The position numbers were made by a program, and so were the translations under genes. The notes under the pieces are model-generated. The model saw only the letters and a list, made by a program, of their open reading frames with translations, did no database searches and was not told the origin of the DNA. Of a stretch of 64,000 nt of DNA, positions 34,896 to 44,196 are shown piece by piece. The stretch is from Paenibacillus pectinilyticus (GTDB lineage Bacteria; Bacillota; Bacilli; Paenibacillales; NBRC-103111). Location of the stretch: positions 806,001 to 870,000 of the forward strand of contig NZ_LYPC01000014.1 of the NCBI RefSeq assembly GCF_001700435.1, read 5' to 3'. The stretch's first letter is position 1. Every line of letters begins with the position of its first letter.

Positions 34896-36989
34896 TTGAA
34901 ATTGCTTACACAGGATAACAACCAATCGAGTTTACGACTACAAGGTCAAATTGTCATCTGCCCGCCGGATCGCTTGGTATCGTCAGTCCAGCATGCTATG
35001 CAAATGTTGACGAGAGATTTCGCGACTGTGCTAGGCGTAGAGCCTGAACTCGTACATGCATCTTCCGAGGCAGACATTATCATTCGCTATGCGGTGGAGA
35101 GTGACGGCTGTGCGTCACATCCGGAGGCCTTTGCTATCCGCTATACGCAGGAGGGAGAACATGCCCAACTCCATATCGTGGCTCATGACGATTTGGGACT
35201 CGTTTACGGGATCCTGCATGTGAGTGAGACGGTTCTAGGGATTCAACCGTTCTGGTTCTGGGCCGATCAGTCGATTGCGAAGCGGGATGCTGTCGTAGTG
35301 GAGTGCAAGTCGTATGACTCTCCGGTACCGAAAGTTAGATTCAGAGGCTGGTTCGTCAATGATGAGGTGTGCCTCATCGGTTGGAAAGAAGCCTACCCGC
35401 CTACGCGCGAGGTCTGGCTGCCCGTATTCGAAGCGTTGCTTCGCTGTGGCGGGAATATGGTTATTCCTGGCACGGATTTACCGAAGACGGGCATTCACTT
35501 CGACCTCGCAGCCGAAATGGGGCTGTGGATTACACACCATCATGCTGAGCCACTTGGGGCAGAGATGTTCCTGCGCGCTTACACGGGGCGATCGGCCAGC
35601 TACAACGAAGCACCGGAATTGTTTGAGAAGCTATGGCGCAAAGCGATTGAGAAGCAGAAGGATCAGAAGATCCTATGGGTACTATCCTTCCGAGGACAAG
35701 GGGATAAACCGTTTTGGGAAAATGATCCTTCTTATGATACGCCGGAGAAGCGCGGAGAAATGATTTCTCGTGTGATTTATCGGCAATATGACATGATTGG
35801 TGAAGCGGTCCAGAATCCTGTGTATTGTGTAGCTCTATATGGGGAAATCGCGGAGTTGTATAAGGGGGGATACATTGATTTACCGCCTGATGTGATCAAA
35901 ATATGGGCAGATAATGGCTATGGTAAAATGGTTTCTCGCCGACATGGCAATATCAATATGCGTATGCCGGCATTGCCTTCCGGTGAAGACCAAGGCCGGA
36001 ATGGCATCTATTATCATGTAACCTTTCATGATCTTCAGGCGTCCAATCATTTAACGCCGTTTCAGGCTTCCGCTTCTTTTGTCAAAGATGAGATTGAGCG
36101 TTCATTTGAGGCGGGCTGTACGGATTATCTTCTATTGAATTGTGGGAACATCCGCCAACACGTTTACATGCTAGATATGATACGAGAACTTTGGAACACG
36201 GGGACGATAGAGACGGGGGCTCATCTTGAGGCGTTCGTATCCTGTTACTATGGTGAGGCGAATCCGGACATAATGGCGTTATACCGTACCTATGCTGAAG
36301 CAGCCATTTCGTATGGCCCCAATTCCGATGATTTGGCGGGAGACGAATTCTATCATCATCCTACGCGAAGATTGATTGGCCATTGGCTGCAAGGACGTAC
36401 GGCGGAAGCGGATCGCGGGTTACTTTGGGCCACAGGTGAAGGGACATTCGCTGAGCAAGTACAGTGGTTTGAGCAGCGAAGTGAAGAAGGGCATAGATCT
36501 TGGTCGCAATGGTTGGCAACATGTGAGGCTTTGCTCGCTACCCTAGAAGGCGATGAGAAGCATAGGGTCAGCGATCATCTGCAATTGCCAGGTATTCTTC
36601 ACCAATCCGGTGCGGAAGGAATGCTATGGGTATGTCGCGCTTACGCAGCAGCAGCTCGAGAGGAATACGCGCAAGCCTTCGTCTATGCATCCCAATCGAT
36701 GTGGTGTTACAAGAAGGGCTTGCAAGCCATGCGTGAGGCTGAACATGACAAATGGACGAATTTCTATCGGGCAGATTGGCTAACGAACATTGCAAGTACC
36801 GTGAATAATGTCGATACGTTGCGCCGATTTCTTCGCATGCAAGGCGATAGCCCGGATTTCTTCCACTGGTACAAGGAATATCTGATGCCAGAGACCGAGA
36901 AATACATCTATCTCGAGAATACACATCGGAATCCGCTGTCGGATGACGAGCTCGCAAGTCGATTGCAGACTTATTTTGAGAATAACTAG
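34896..36989 (+). CDS. GH115-like glycosidase (alpha-glucuronidase family)
   Basis: About 697 residues without signal peptide, so cytoplasmic. TTG 34896 is favoured because GAGGGGTG lies just before it; the open frame begins at GTG 34887. The core resembles GH115, whose known members remove alpha-1,2-linked glucuronic acid from xylan. Matching stretches are VRFRGWFVNDE, VFEALLRCGGNMVIPG, GLWITHHHAEP, LSFRGQGDKPFW, PPDVIKIWADNGYGKMV, GIYYHVTFHD and YLLLNCGNI. An N-terminal domain (1-140) is present. The protein is shorter than many GH115 enzymes, suggesting the usual C-terminal domain is reduced. It stands between two terminators. Substrate specificity is inferred and could be glucuronate on arabinogalactan rather than xylan. 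Confidence 0.8.
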   Translation: MKLLTQDNNQSSLRLQGQIVICPPDRLVSSVQHAMQMLTRDFATVLGVEPELVHASSEADIIIRYAVESDGCASHPEAFAIRYTQEGEHAQLHIVAHDDLGLVYGILHVSETVLGIQPFWFWADQSIAKRDAVVVECKSYDSPVPKVRFRGWFVNDEVCLIGWKEAYPPTREVWLPVFEALLRCGGNMVIPGTDLPKTGIHFDLAAEMGLWITHHHAEPLGAEMFLRAYTGRSASYNEAPELFEKLWRKAIEKQKDQKILWVLSFRGQGDKPFWENDPSYDTPEKRGEMISRVIYRQYDMIGEAVQNPVYCVALYGEIAELYKGGYIDLPPDVIKIWADNGYGKMVSRRHGNINMRMPALPSGEDQGRNGIYYHVTFHDLQASNHLTPFQASASFVKDEIERSFEAGCTDYLLLNCGNIRQHVYMLDMIRELWNTGTIETGAHLEAFVSCYYGEANPDIMALYRTYAEAAISYGPNSDDLAGDEFYHHPTRRLIGHWLQGRTAEADRGLLWATGEGTFAEQVQWFEQRSEEGHRSWSQWLATCEALLATLEGDEKHRVSDHLQLPGILHQSGAEGMLWVCRAYAAAAREEYAQAFVYASQSMWCYKKGLQAMREAEHDKWTNFYRADWLTNIASTVNNVDTLRRFLRMQGDSPDFFHWYKEYLMPETEKYIYLENTHRNPLSDDELASRLQTYFENN

Positions 36990-37012
36990 CACATACTAGA
37001 ATGAAGAATTTA

Positions 37013-37048
37013 GGAGCTAAGCAGCTTGTAGTTGCTTAGCTTCTTTGT
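37013..37048 (+). terminator. Rho-independent terminator after the GH115-like gene
   Basis: AGCTAAGCA (37015-37023) pairs with TGCTTAGCT (37033-37041), followed by a modest T-rich tail. Confidence 0.7.
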
Positions 37049-37106
37049 TATTGGTAAACCTTCTCGAAAATAATTGGATAATGCTAGGAATTACTGGTAT
37101 CCATAC

Positions 37107-37135
37107 TTGAAACTATAACGCAACTAAAGTATACT
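37107..37135 (+). promoter_or_regulatory. Sigma-A promoter of the GntR/LacI-type regulator gene
   Basis: TTGAAA at 37107-37112 and TATACT at 37130-37135, separated by 17 nt; five of six bases match in each hexamer. The start codon is 18 nt beyond the -10 box. Confidence 0.7.
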
Positions 37136-37152
37136 AAAGAGGAGGTGGAGAT

Positions 37153-38292
37153 ATGGAAAAAGAACAGAAGTTATTTTTGTATCAGCAAATTGTCCAGGAA
37201 TATAAACAGAAAATACTTAACGGCGAGCTCAGACCTCACGATCCTATACCTAATCAAACTGATTTAGCCCGATTGTACAACACAAGTGAAATGACGTCTC
37301 GAAGAGCACTAACCGAATTGGTGAATGAAGATTTAATTTATCGGATTCGAAGTAAAGGTACTTTTGTTAAAGACAAGAATGCCAGTCGAGCCATTGAACC
37401 TAATACACCAGTGAAACCCGTCACTCAGCTCAAAAAAATCTATTTTGCTCATCCAGGTGTTAAAATGCGCATGTTTGCGCTTGATTTCTACCGCAATCTG
37501 CTCCTGGGGATTCAGCGCGTTTGCGAAGATAATGAAGTCGAGTTCCGCATATGGGATTTAGGACCTAAGTTCGAGCTTCCCGACGAGGAAGATGCCGGAT
37601 TTATTCTGATAACGGACGTACCAACCGCTAGGATGGACTATGTAGAAGCGCTGCAGCGGTGGAAGAGAGAAGACCGCAAAATGGTCACGGTGCAGTTCAG
37701 CTATCCGCATCTCCAAATTCCTTATGTGATTGAGGATAATTTGACCGGCGGGTATCTGGCGACACAGCATTTGCTCTCCTTAGGTCATACGCGCATCGGT
37801 ATTATTTTGACGGGGACGTCGCAGCTGCACTTGAATCATGAGTTTTCGATGCGTCTTGAAGGGTACAAGTTGGCTCACTCTCTCTATCATCTTGATTTCG
37901 ATCCGGAATTGGTATGTGTGGTCAATAAAGCGTTCGAAGATGAAAGTATGGGAGTCGAAGGGTTTGAAGCCTTAATGCTATTGGACAATCCACCGACAGC
38001 TATTTTTGCAGTGGGGGACTACAAAGCACTTGGCGTCATTAATGCAGCACGTGATAGATCGTTAAGTATACCAAATGACCTGAGTGTGATTGGGTATGAT
38101 AATGAAATGTTTGGTGAGCATATTGAACCAGGACTAACGACCATTGACCATAATACATTTTTGTTTGGCACCCGCGCGGCGGAAATCCTGCTATTTAGCT
38201 GGAAACCTTACAACGAGAGTGAGACGATTATGGATACAATTGTACCGAAACTCGTCATTCGCGATAGCACCAGTGAATACCGGAAAGATTAA
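37153..38292 (+). CDS. GntR-LacI hybrid (AraR-like) transcriptional regulator
   Basis: A 379-residue regulator with an N-terminal GntR winged helix (about 10-78, NQTDLARLYNTSEMTSRRAL) and a C-terminal LacI-type sugar-binding domain (about 95-375, GGYLATQHLLSLGHTRIGII, PNDLSVIGYDNEMF). This is the architecture of AraR, the arabinose repressor of Bacillus. AGAGGAGG lies before the ATG. It precedes a long glycan operon and is separated from it by a terminator and a promoter carrying an inverted repeat, so it is the best candidate repressor of that operon. Whether its inducer is arabinose is unknown; no typical AraR box was noticed. Confidence 0.93.
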   Translation: MEKEQKLFLYQQIVQEYKQKILNGELRPHDPIPNQTDLARLYNTSEMTSRRALTELVNEDLIYRIRSKGTFVKDKNASRAIEPNTPVKPVTQLKKIYFAHPGVKMRMFALDFYRNLLLGIQRVCEDNEVEFRIWDLGPKFELPDEEDAGFILITDVPTARMDYVEALQRWKREDRKMVTVQFSYPHLQIPYVIEDNLTGGYLATQHLLSLGHTRIGIILTGTSQLHLNHEFSMRLEGYKLAHSLYHLDFDPELVCVVNKAFEDESMGVEGFEALMLLDNPPTAIFAVGDYKALGVINAARDRSLSIPNDLSVIGYDNEMFGEHIEPGLTTIDHNTFLFGTRAAEILLFSWKPYNESETIMDTIVPKLVIRDSTSEYRKD

Positions 38293-38327
38293 TTTCATAA
38301 ATATACCAAATAAGGTTGTTTTGTTTA

Positions 38328-38364
38328 ACAATTCGTTTATCCTCGGATAAACGAATGTTTTTTT
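38328..38364 (+). terminator. Rho-independent terminator after the GntR/LacI-type regulator
   Basis: ATTCGTTTATCC (38331-38342) pairs with GGATAAACGAAT (38345-38356), followed by a long T-run. Confidence 0.92.
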
Positions 38365-38403
38365 ATAAATAAAGTATTTAAATTTAATAAAGAATATTTT
38401 ATT

Positions 38404-38439
38404 AATACTATTTACACATTAAGTTTAATATAGTATTCT
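38404..38439 (+). promoter_or_regulatory. Promoter with inverted-repeat operator for the long glycan operon
   Basis: TTTACA at 38411-38416 and TATTCT at 38434-38439 with a 17-nt spacer. A perfect 8-bp inverted repeat, AATACTAT (38404-38411) and ATAGTATT (38430-38437), overlaps both hexamers, as expected for a repressor operator. The adjacent GntR/LacI-type regulator is the natural candidate to bind it. The DNA is AT-rich, so chance symmetry is possible. Confidence 0.5.
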
Positions 38440-38539
38440 AAATACATCAGACAACGAGCATTACTCCTGAGTTAAATGATCGCGATGCTAAAAAAGGGGA
38501 GTTTAGCTTGCACACTAGTCTAGAGAGGGAGTTCTAATT

Positions 38540-39868
38540 ATGAAAATCAATAAGATATCCGTAGCAGCATCAGCCGTTGTTATTTTGTCCAGTATGCTAA
38601 CGGCATGCGGTTCAAAGACTGCTGACAATGGAAGCGCTTCACCAGCGGCATCAACGGCTGCTGCCACTGCAGCACCGGCAGCAACAGCTAAAGCGGGGAG
38701 CGATCCATTCACGCTAAGTGTTTACTACTGGTCCGAGACAGAATCTAAGCCATATGTAGAAGCAGCAGAGAAAAAGTTCAAAGCGAAATATCCGAACGCG
38801 AAACTAGATTATAAGGTTGTACCTGGTGCTAAACTAACGGAAATCCTGAATACGGATCTCGCTGCAGGTCAAGGTTCGGATGTCTTCTTTAACCAGACAC
38901 CTACGGTTCTTGCTAAAGCTGGTTATACCGTAGATCTATCCGATCAGCCATATGCGCCGCAAATGTTGGACGCACTCAAAGATGCGAATACATATAATGG
39001 TAAGCTTTATGGCGCCGGCTTGAATACAGCGACGTTCGGCGTGCTTTATAACAAAAAGATCTTCACGGATCTAGGGCTTACAGCACCTAAAACATGGGAT
39101 GAATTCTTAGCCGTCTGCGAAAAAATTAAAGCGAGTGGTGTCACGCCAATTACGGGCGGGTTCAAAGACAATTGGACAGCATGGGCTCTGACGTTACCAA
39201 TTATCGAAAATTCAACGTATGGCACTCATCCTAATTTTGAAAAGGATCTATTTGATGGCAAAGCGAAAGTGAATTCACCTGAAGTTAATAATGCATTCAG
39301 TAAAATCGAACAGTTAGCGCAAAAAGGTTACTTGAATACGAATGCATTAACAATCAATTATGACCAAGAGCAGCAAATGTTTGCGGACAGTAAGGCGGCA
39401 ATGGTTATTTTCGGACCATGGTTCCTGGCTGACGTAGCCAAAAAGACGCCTCAAGTAGACACTGGATTCTTCCCGTTGTTCGACGAAAAAGGAAAATCCA
39501 CGTTAATCTCTGGTGTAGACGTATCGATCTCCGTAAATGCAAAATCCAAACATATTCAAGAAGCCAAAGATTATGTATCCATTCTTATGGATAAAGATAT
39601 TTTGCCTATCTATTTGAAAGATAAAAACTCATTACCAGGTATTAAGGGTGTAACGGCGGATTACCAATTCTCAGCTATGAAAGATATTGTTAATGCCCTT
39701 TCAACACTGCCTACGGCTCCGCAATTCCAAATTAAATTGCCGCCATCTGTACTGAACAAGTTACAGGATATTACCATTAAAACGGTTTCTGATAAAAAGT
39801 TTGATCCGAAAGACTTGGATCAAGCAGATAAGTTATACGAGAAAGATAAGTCCACTGTCTCCTTCTAA
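38540..39868 (+). CDS. Sugar ABC transporter substrate-binding lipoprotein
   Basis: A 442-residue lipoprotein with lipobox LTAC (lipidated Cys23), an Ala/Thr-rich linker to about residue 54, then a carbohydrate-binding-protein fold (FTLSVYYWSETESKPYVEAA, GKLYGAGLNTATFGVLYNKK, AMVIFGPWFLADV). It is the first gene of a long operon and lies 80 nt before the permeases it should serve. That gap contains a strong hairpin, which would favour excess production of the binding protein over the permeases. The ligand is unknown. Confidence 0.94.
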   Translation: MKINKISVAASAVVILSSMLTACGSKTADNGSASPAASTAAATAAPAATAKAGSDPFTLSVYYWSETESKPYVEAAEKKFKAKYPNAKLDYKVVPGAKLTEILNTDLAAGQGSDVFFNQTPTVLAKAGYTVDLSDQPYAPQMLDALKDANTYNGKLYGAGLNTATFGVLYNKKIFTDLGLTAPKTWDEFLAVCEKIKASGVTPITGGFKDNWTAWALTLPIIENSTYGTHPNFEKDLFDGKAKVNSPEVNNAFSKIEQLAQKGYLNTNALTINYDQEQQMFADSKAAMVIFGPWFLADVAKKTPQVDTGFFPLFDEKGKSTLISGVDVSISVNAKSKHIQEAKDYVSILMDKDILPIYLKDKNSLPGIKGVTADYQFSAMKDIVNALSTLPTAPQFQIKLPPSVLNKLQDITIKTVSDKKFDPKDLDQADKLYEKDKSTVSF

Positions 39869-39896
39869 AAATCATAATAAAAACTGGTTAAGCAAT

Positions 39897-39934
39897 CCGG
39901 CTGCCCACTATCGGCAGCCGGAAACCATTTCCGG
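39897..39934 (+). other. Two competing intercistronic hairpins
   Basis: CCGGCTGCC (39897-39905) pairs perfectly with GGCAGCCGG (39913-39921). CCGGAAA (39918-39924) also pairs perfectly with TTTCCGG (39928-39934). The two stems share 39918-39921 and cannot both form fully. The second ends just before the ribosome site of the permease gene. There is no T-run, so this is not a simple terminator. Confidence 0.65.
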
Positions 39935-39948
39935 ATGGGGTGAGAGAT

Positions 39949-40827
39949 TTGAAGTCGTCACACAAGAATTTGCTAGGATACTTATTATTTGTTTTACCAG
40001 CCTTATTAATCTTTCTCGTATTCGTGTATTATCCCTTGTTTCGAACACTTGGTTACTCGCTAACGGAGTGGGACGGCATGAGTGCTCCGAAGTTCATTGG
40101 ACTAAAAAACTTTCACTATTTGATTGAAGATGAGTCGTTTCTGCAATCGGCTAAGAATAATGTGTATTTTGCCGTCATTACAATGATCATTGGAAATCCG
40201 CTTTTCTTGCTTTTAGCCTTAGGTCTGAATTTACCACTGAAGTCCCGTGGTTTTCTTAGAACGTTGTATTACTTGCCGCAATTGATGAGTCTGATGGTTA
40301 TCTCCGTCATTTGGGGGTTAATCCTACAGTTCGACGGCGTGTTTAATACGCTGTTACATACGATTGGCATAGACGGACTAATCCACGACTGGCTTGGAAG
40401 CAGGAAGTTGGCTTTAAATACGATTGTCCTTATTAATGAGTGGCAGACCGCTGGTTTTGGTGCCGTCATTTACTTGGCAGGCTTGCAGTCCATACCGGAA
40501 GATTTGTACGAGGCAGCCAAAATCGATGGCGCTTCCGCATGGCGCAGACTATGGCATATTACATTGCCGCTGCTTATGCCTTCCTTCAGTGTCATCAACT
40601 TTCTGCTCCTCGTAGGTGGCATGCGGTATTTCGATATTCCTTTCGTGATGACCAATGGCGGTCCAGGTGACGCTACGTCAACCATGGCGCTTAAAGTGTA
40701 TAAATTCGCATTCGTTGATCGGCAGATGGGCTATGCGACAGCAGCATCGGTTGCTTTCATGGTCGTTATTGTGGCACTGACTTCGATTCTACTATATTTC
40801 ACCAGGAAAAGAGAGGTGGAATATTAA
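39949..40827 (+). CDS. Sugar ABC transporter permease, MalF/LacF type
   Basis: About 292 residues with six membrane spans and the EAA loop YEAAKIDGASAWRRLWHITLP. TTG 39949 is favoured because GGGGTG lies 6 nt upstream; the GTG at 39940 overlaps that site. It is preceded by two competing hairpins and overlaps the next permease start by one base (TAATG). It is part of the importer whose binding protein is at 38540. The ATPase is not encoded in the window. Confidence 0.91.
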   Translation: MKSSHKNLLGYLLFVLPALLIFLVFVYYPLFRTLGYSLTEWDGMSAPKFIGLKNFHYLIEDESFLQSAKNNVYFAVITMIIGNPLFLLLALGLNLPLKSRGFLRTLYYLPQLMSLMVISVIWGLILQFDGVFNTLLHTIGIDGLIHDWLGSRKLALNTIVLINEWQTAGFGAVIYLAGLQSIPEDLYEAAKIDGASAWRRLWHITLPLLMPSFSVINFLLLVGGMRYFDIPFVMTNGGPGDATSTMALKVYKFAFVDRQMGYATAASVAFMVVIVALTSILLYFTRKREVEY

Positions 40828-41657
40828 TGGTTACGGAAATGAGAAAATGGAAGCTTTGGCTGCTTGAAATCATTATTATCCTCTGTGGATTGGCGGTATT
40901 CTTTCCATTCGCCTTATTGATTATTACTAGTTTCAAAACGGACCACGATGTGTTCAACTTCTTAACAGTCCCTGATTTTACTTACTTTGATAATTTTACT
41001 AAAGTGCTTGAGAAAGCTAGCTTTTTCCAATCTCTGGGGAACTCGCTTTACATCACCTGCCTAAGTATTTTACTGCTAATCGCTGTTTCCTCGATGTCAG
41101 GTTATGCGATTTCCCGCCGAGGTGGCAAGTTGTTCAACTTCATCCTGATGGTGTTTCTAAGCGGAATGATCATCCCTGTACAAGTGAGTATGGTGCCATT
41201 ATTTAAACTAGGTGTGACGTTAGGTCTTGCCAATACACGCACCATGCTGGTTCTTTTGTACACAGCGATTAACATCCCATTTGCGACATTTATTTATGTC
41301 GGTTTTACGAAGACGATCCCACGAGAGCTAGAAGAAGCTGCCAAAATAGACGGATGCAACCGATTTAATATGTTCTGGCGCATTATCTTTCCTTTACTCC
41401 TGCCGGCTACAGGTACTGTTGTTGTGACAACGATCTTCCCAATCTGGAACGATTTCCAGTATCCGCTTATTTTCTTGCGGGGAGAAACGAAACAAACGCT
41501 AGTCTCGCTGATTTTCAGCTTTAAAGGTCAATATGCGACGGAATGGGGACCGGTCTTCGCTTTGTGTCTGCTGTCTACAATTCCACTAGTGGCCTTATTC
41601 CTCCTCGTACAAAAACAGTTCTTCAAGCAAGTTACCAGTGGAGCCTTGAAAGGGTAA
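40827..41657 (+). CDS. Sugar ABC transporter permease, MalG type
   Basis: A 276-residue permease with six membrane spans, EAA loop LEEAAKIDGCNRFNMFWRII and the C-terminal tail KQVTSGALKG. Start ATG 40827 overlaps the stop of the partner permease. It forms the second membrane subunit of the oligosaccharide importer and is followed after 44 nt by the DUF5054 gene. Confidence 0.93.
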   Translation: MVTEMRKWKLWLLEIIIILCGLAVFFPFALLIITSFKTDHDVFNFLTVPDFTYFDNFTKVLEKASFFQSLGNSLYITCLSILLLIAVSSMSGYAISRRGGKLFNFILMVFLSGMIIPVQVSMVPLFKLGVTLGLANTRTMLVLLYTAINIPFATFIYVGFTKTIPRELEEAAKIDGCNRFNMFWRIIFPLLLPATGTVVVTTIFPIWNDFQYPLIFLRGETKQTLVSLIFSFKGQYATEWGPVFALCLLSTIPLVALFLLVQKQFFKQVTSGALKG

Positions 41658-41701
41658 TTTATAGATCGACATGCAACAGTAGAAAGGGGAACTCCGACAT
41701 C

Positions 41702-44167
41702 ATGCAAGCACTCAACAAGAAGTGGAAAATTGCGGTCCTACACCATTCACATACCGATATCGGTTATACAGCGCGTCAAGAGAAAATTGAACGCTATCAT
41801 ATTGATTTTATACGTCAAGCAGTCGAGATTTGTGAACTAGTAGAGAATGGCAGTAAGCCGGAATGGCAAGGTTTTAAGTGGGTTTGTGAAAATTTCTGGC
41901 CCGTCGAGCGGTTCCTCGCGAAGTCCGACAGCGTTCTGATTGAGAAGTTTGAGGCAGCTGTTCGTCGAGGAGACATCGAGCTGACAGCTAACTATTTGAA
42001 CATGACAGATCTAATCAATCAACCTGTTTTGCAAAAAAATACAGAGAAATCCTTCGCTTATGCAGCAAAGCTGGGTATCCAAATGCGTTCGGCGATGATC
42101 GCCGATATTAACGGGATGAGCTGGGGCTACGCGCAAACGCTGGTTGATACTGGCGTTGAGCACCTCTTCTCATGCCTGCATCCGCAGCACGGGATGTTCC
42201 CGTTAGGGCGTAAGCAAATCCCATTTTGGTGGGAAATGCCAGACGGTAAGAAGTTACTGGTCTGGAACGGGGACCTTTATCACCTGGGAAATAATCTCGG
42301 ACTCGTACCCAGAGCGTTAGATTCCTATATGCTGCAGGACGAATTCCAGATCTCAGCAATCATGGATAACCACCTTGAAATCGCAGAAACACGGGTTTTT
42401 AGATATCTGTCTCAGCTGGAGATGGATGGTCATCCCTATGATTTTGTTCCGATGATGGTGTCAGGGCTCATCACGGATAATGCGCCGCCTAGCGGCCATA
42501 TCGTTTCTTTTATTCGGACATGGAATGAACGATATGGGGACCAGGTGGAGCTCGAGATGATGACGCTTGGTGAATTTTTTGATCATGTCCAGAGACAACC
42601 GCAAGAGATTCCCGTATACCGGGGAGATTGGCCGGATTGGTGGTCGGACGGTGTTGGCTCTACGGCGGCTGCGACGAAGTTATTCAGGGAAGCACAGCGC
42701 CAGTTGGAGCAAGTGCGAAGACTTGACCCTAAAGGCATTCACACAGATGCCGAGCGGATGAAAGAAGCTGAATATCAATTAACGCTGTTTGCCGAACACA
42801 CATGGGGCTATTCTTCTTCAGTCAAAGAGCCATGGAACTCGTTAGTGCAAACTTTAGGCTCGCGCAAGGAAATGAGCGCCACACGCGCGCACCAAATCAT
42901 TTACGATACGTTGGATGAAGTGCTTGCGGCGAAGGGGGAAGCTCAGCTTGCGGTAGATCTGCCTTTTCGATACGCGATTATCAATCCGTATGATCATGCG
43001 ATCGAAGATATGTTCAAGCTTCACTTTGATTACTGGGAACAGTCGTTGTTTACTCGTGATTTCGAGATCGTGGAGGAAGAAAGCGGGGAGGTTCTGCCGC
43101 ATCAGTTGCTTACGATCGCCCGTGGGACGATGATTTGCGTCGTCGCTAAGCTAAAGCCGAAGGAAGAAAGAAAGCTGTTCATTCGCTTTTTGACTACCGT
43201 TACTGGTCAAACCATCTCATCTGTTCAGCTTCGTGGGACGGATGGTGTATCCGATATTGCCACGAATTTCGGACAGGAAGGAACGCGTAACCCTGCGGAA
43301 ATTCGGTTTGATGGAACGTCGATCGAATCGGCTGGCGTGAAGATCGCTTGGGAAGCTGGCAAAGGAATTACAAGCTGGATTGCCAAAGAGACGGGTATGA
43401 ATCTGATCCAAGAGGATACATTCAGTGGTGCATTTACACCTGTGTATGAGGTTTCGCCGGTAGCTTCGAAGGAAAAGATGGTTGAATCCCGTGTGAGCAT
43501 GGGAAGGAACCGCAAGGGTCCGCATGTCAAACGCTCGGTTGGAAATCTGACAGGTGTCCGTGAAGTCACCAATGGGGCACTGTTTGCATCCTATGAATTC
43601 GATTATGAGGTGCAAGGAATTAGCTATTATTCAGTTCTCATCACGTTATATACCGGAATGCCAAGGGCAGATGTGCAAGTGCGTATGCATAAAGATAGTA
43701 TTTGGCAGCCGGAGAACGTCTACATTGGCTTGCCATTCCAAGCTAGTCAGGGTGAAGTCAGTGAAGATTTGTGGTTGGAGAAGACAGGAGCAATGATTCG
43801 CGCTTGGAAAGACCAACTGCCGGGTACGAACACTGATTACTTCTGTATTCAAGAAGGCGCTGTTGCTACGGATGGCGGATATGGCGTTACTATAGCGATT
43901 CCAGATACACCGTTGATCCAGCTCGGCTCGTTAGATTTTAAAAAACGTCTTCTGGCAGGGGACACTGCATTACGTCATGAAACGAAAACGATGTACGCAT
44001 GGGTGCTGAATAATTATTGGGAAACGAATTTTAAAGCAACCGTTGGCGGCTTTTATGAATTCGATTATCACATCGGCTGGGACTCGGAATATGCCGATCC
44101 TAGGCAAGCGATGGCTTGGTGTCATCGTGTGAATGCAGGCTCCATCGGGATTCGACTTCAGGCGTAA
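41702..44167 (+). CDS. DUF5054 / alpha-mannosidase-like (GH38-related) protein
   Basis: ATG 41702 is used because GAAAGGGG lies ahead of it; the frame is open further upstream inside the permease gene, but that part has no start signal. The 821-residue cytoplasmic protein begins with LHHSHTDIGYT (about residue 13-23), reminiscent of the metal-binding His-x-Asp motif of GH38 alpha-mannosidases. SAMIADINGMSWGYAQTLVD and FAEHTWGYSSSV further in also fit the DUF5054 family as I recall it. The C-terminal half is beta-rich. It likely acts on an imported oligosaccharide, but linkage and sugar are unknown. The next gene encodes a rhamnose-mutarotase-like protein, so a rhamnosyl substrate is a possible but unproven idea. 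Confidence 0.78.
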   Translation: MQALNKKWKIAVLHHSHTDIGYTARQEKIERYHIDFIRQAVEICELVENGSKPEWQGFKWVCENFWPVERFLAKSDSVLIEKFEAAVRRGDIELTANYLNMTDLINQPVLQKNTEKSFAYAAKLGIQMRSAMIADINGMSWGYAQTLVDTGVEHLFSCLHPQHGMFPLGRKQIPFWWEMPDGKKLLVWNGDLYHLGNNLGLVPRALDSYMLQDEFQISAIMDNHLEIAETRVFRYLSQLEMDGHPYDFVPMMVSGLITDNAPPSGHIVSFIRTWNERYGDQVELEMMTLGEFFDHVQRQPQEIPVYRGDWPDWWSDGVGSTAAATKLFREAQRQLEQVRRLDPKGIHTDAERMKEAEYQLTLFAEHTWGYSSSVKEPWNSLVQTLGSRKEMSATRAHQIIYDTLDEVLAAKGEAQLAVDLPFRYAIINPYDHAIEDMFKLHFDYWEQSLFTRDFEIVEEESGEVLPHQLLTIARGTMICVVAKLKPKEERKLFIRFLTTVTGQTISSVQLRGTDGVSDIATNFGQEGTRNPAEIRFDGTSIESAGVKIAWEAGKGITSWIAKETGMNLIQEDTFSGAFTPVYEVSPVASKEKMVESRVSMGRNRKGPHVKRSVGNLTGVREVTNGALFASYEFDYEVQGISYYSVLITLYTGMPRADVQVRMHKDSIWQPENVYIGLPFQASQGEVSEDLWLEKTGAMIRAWKDQLPGTNTDYFCIQEGAVATDGGYGVTIAIPDTPLIQLGSLDFKKRLLAGDTALRHETKTMYAWVLNNYWETNFKATVGGFYEFDYHIGWDSEYADPRQAMAWCHRVNAGSIGIRLQA

Positions 44168-44196
44168 TCGCCTCTAAATGAAAGGTGGCACACACC

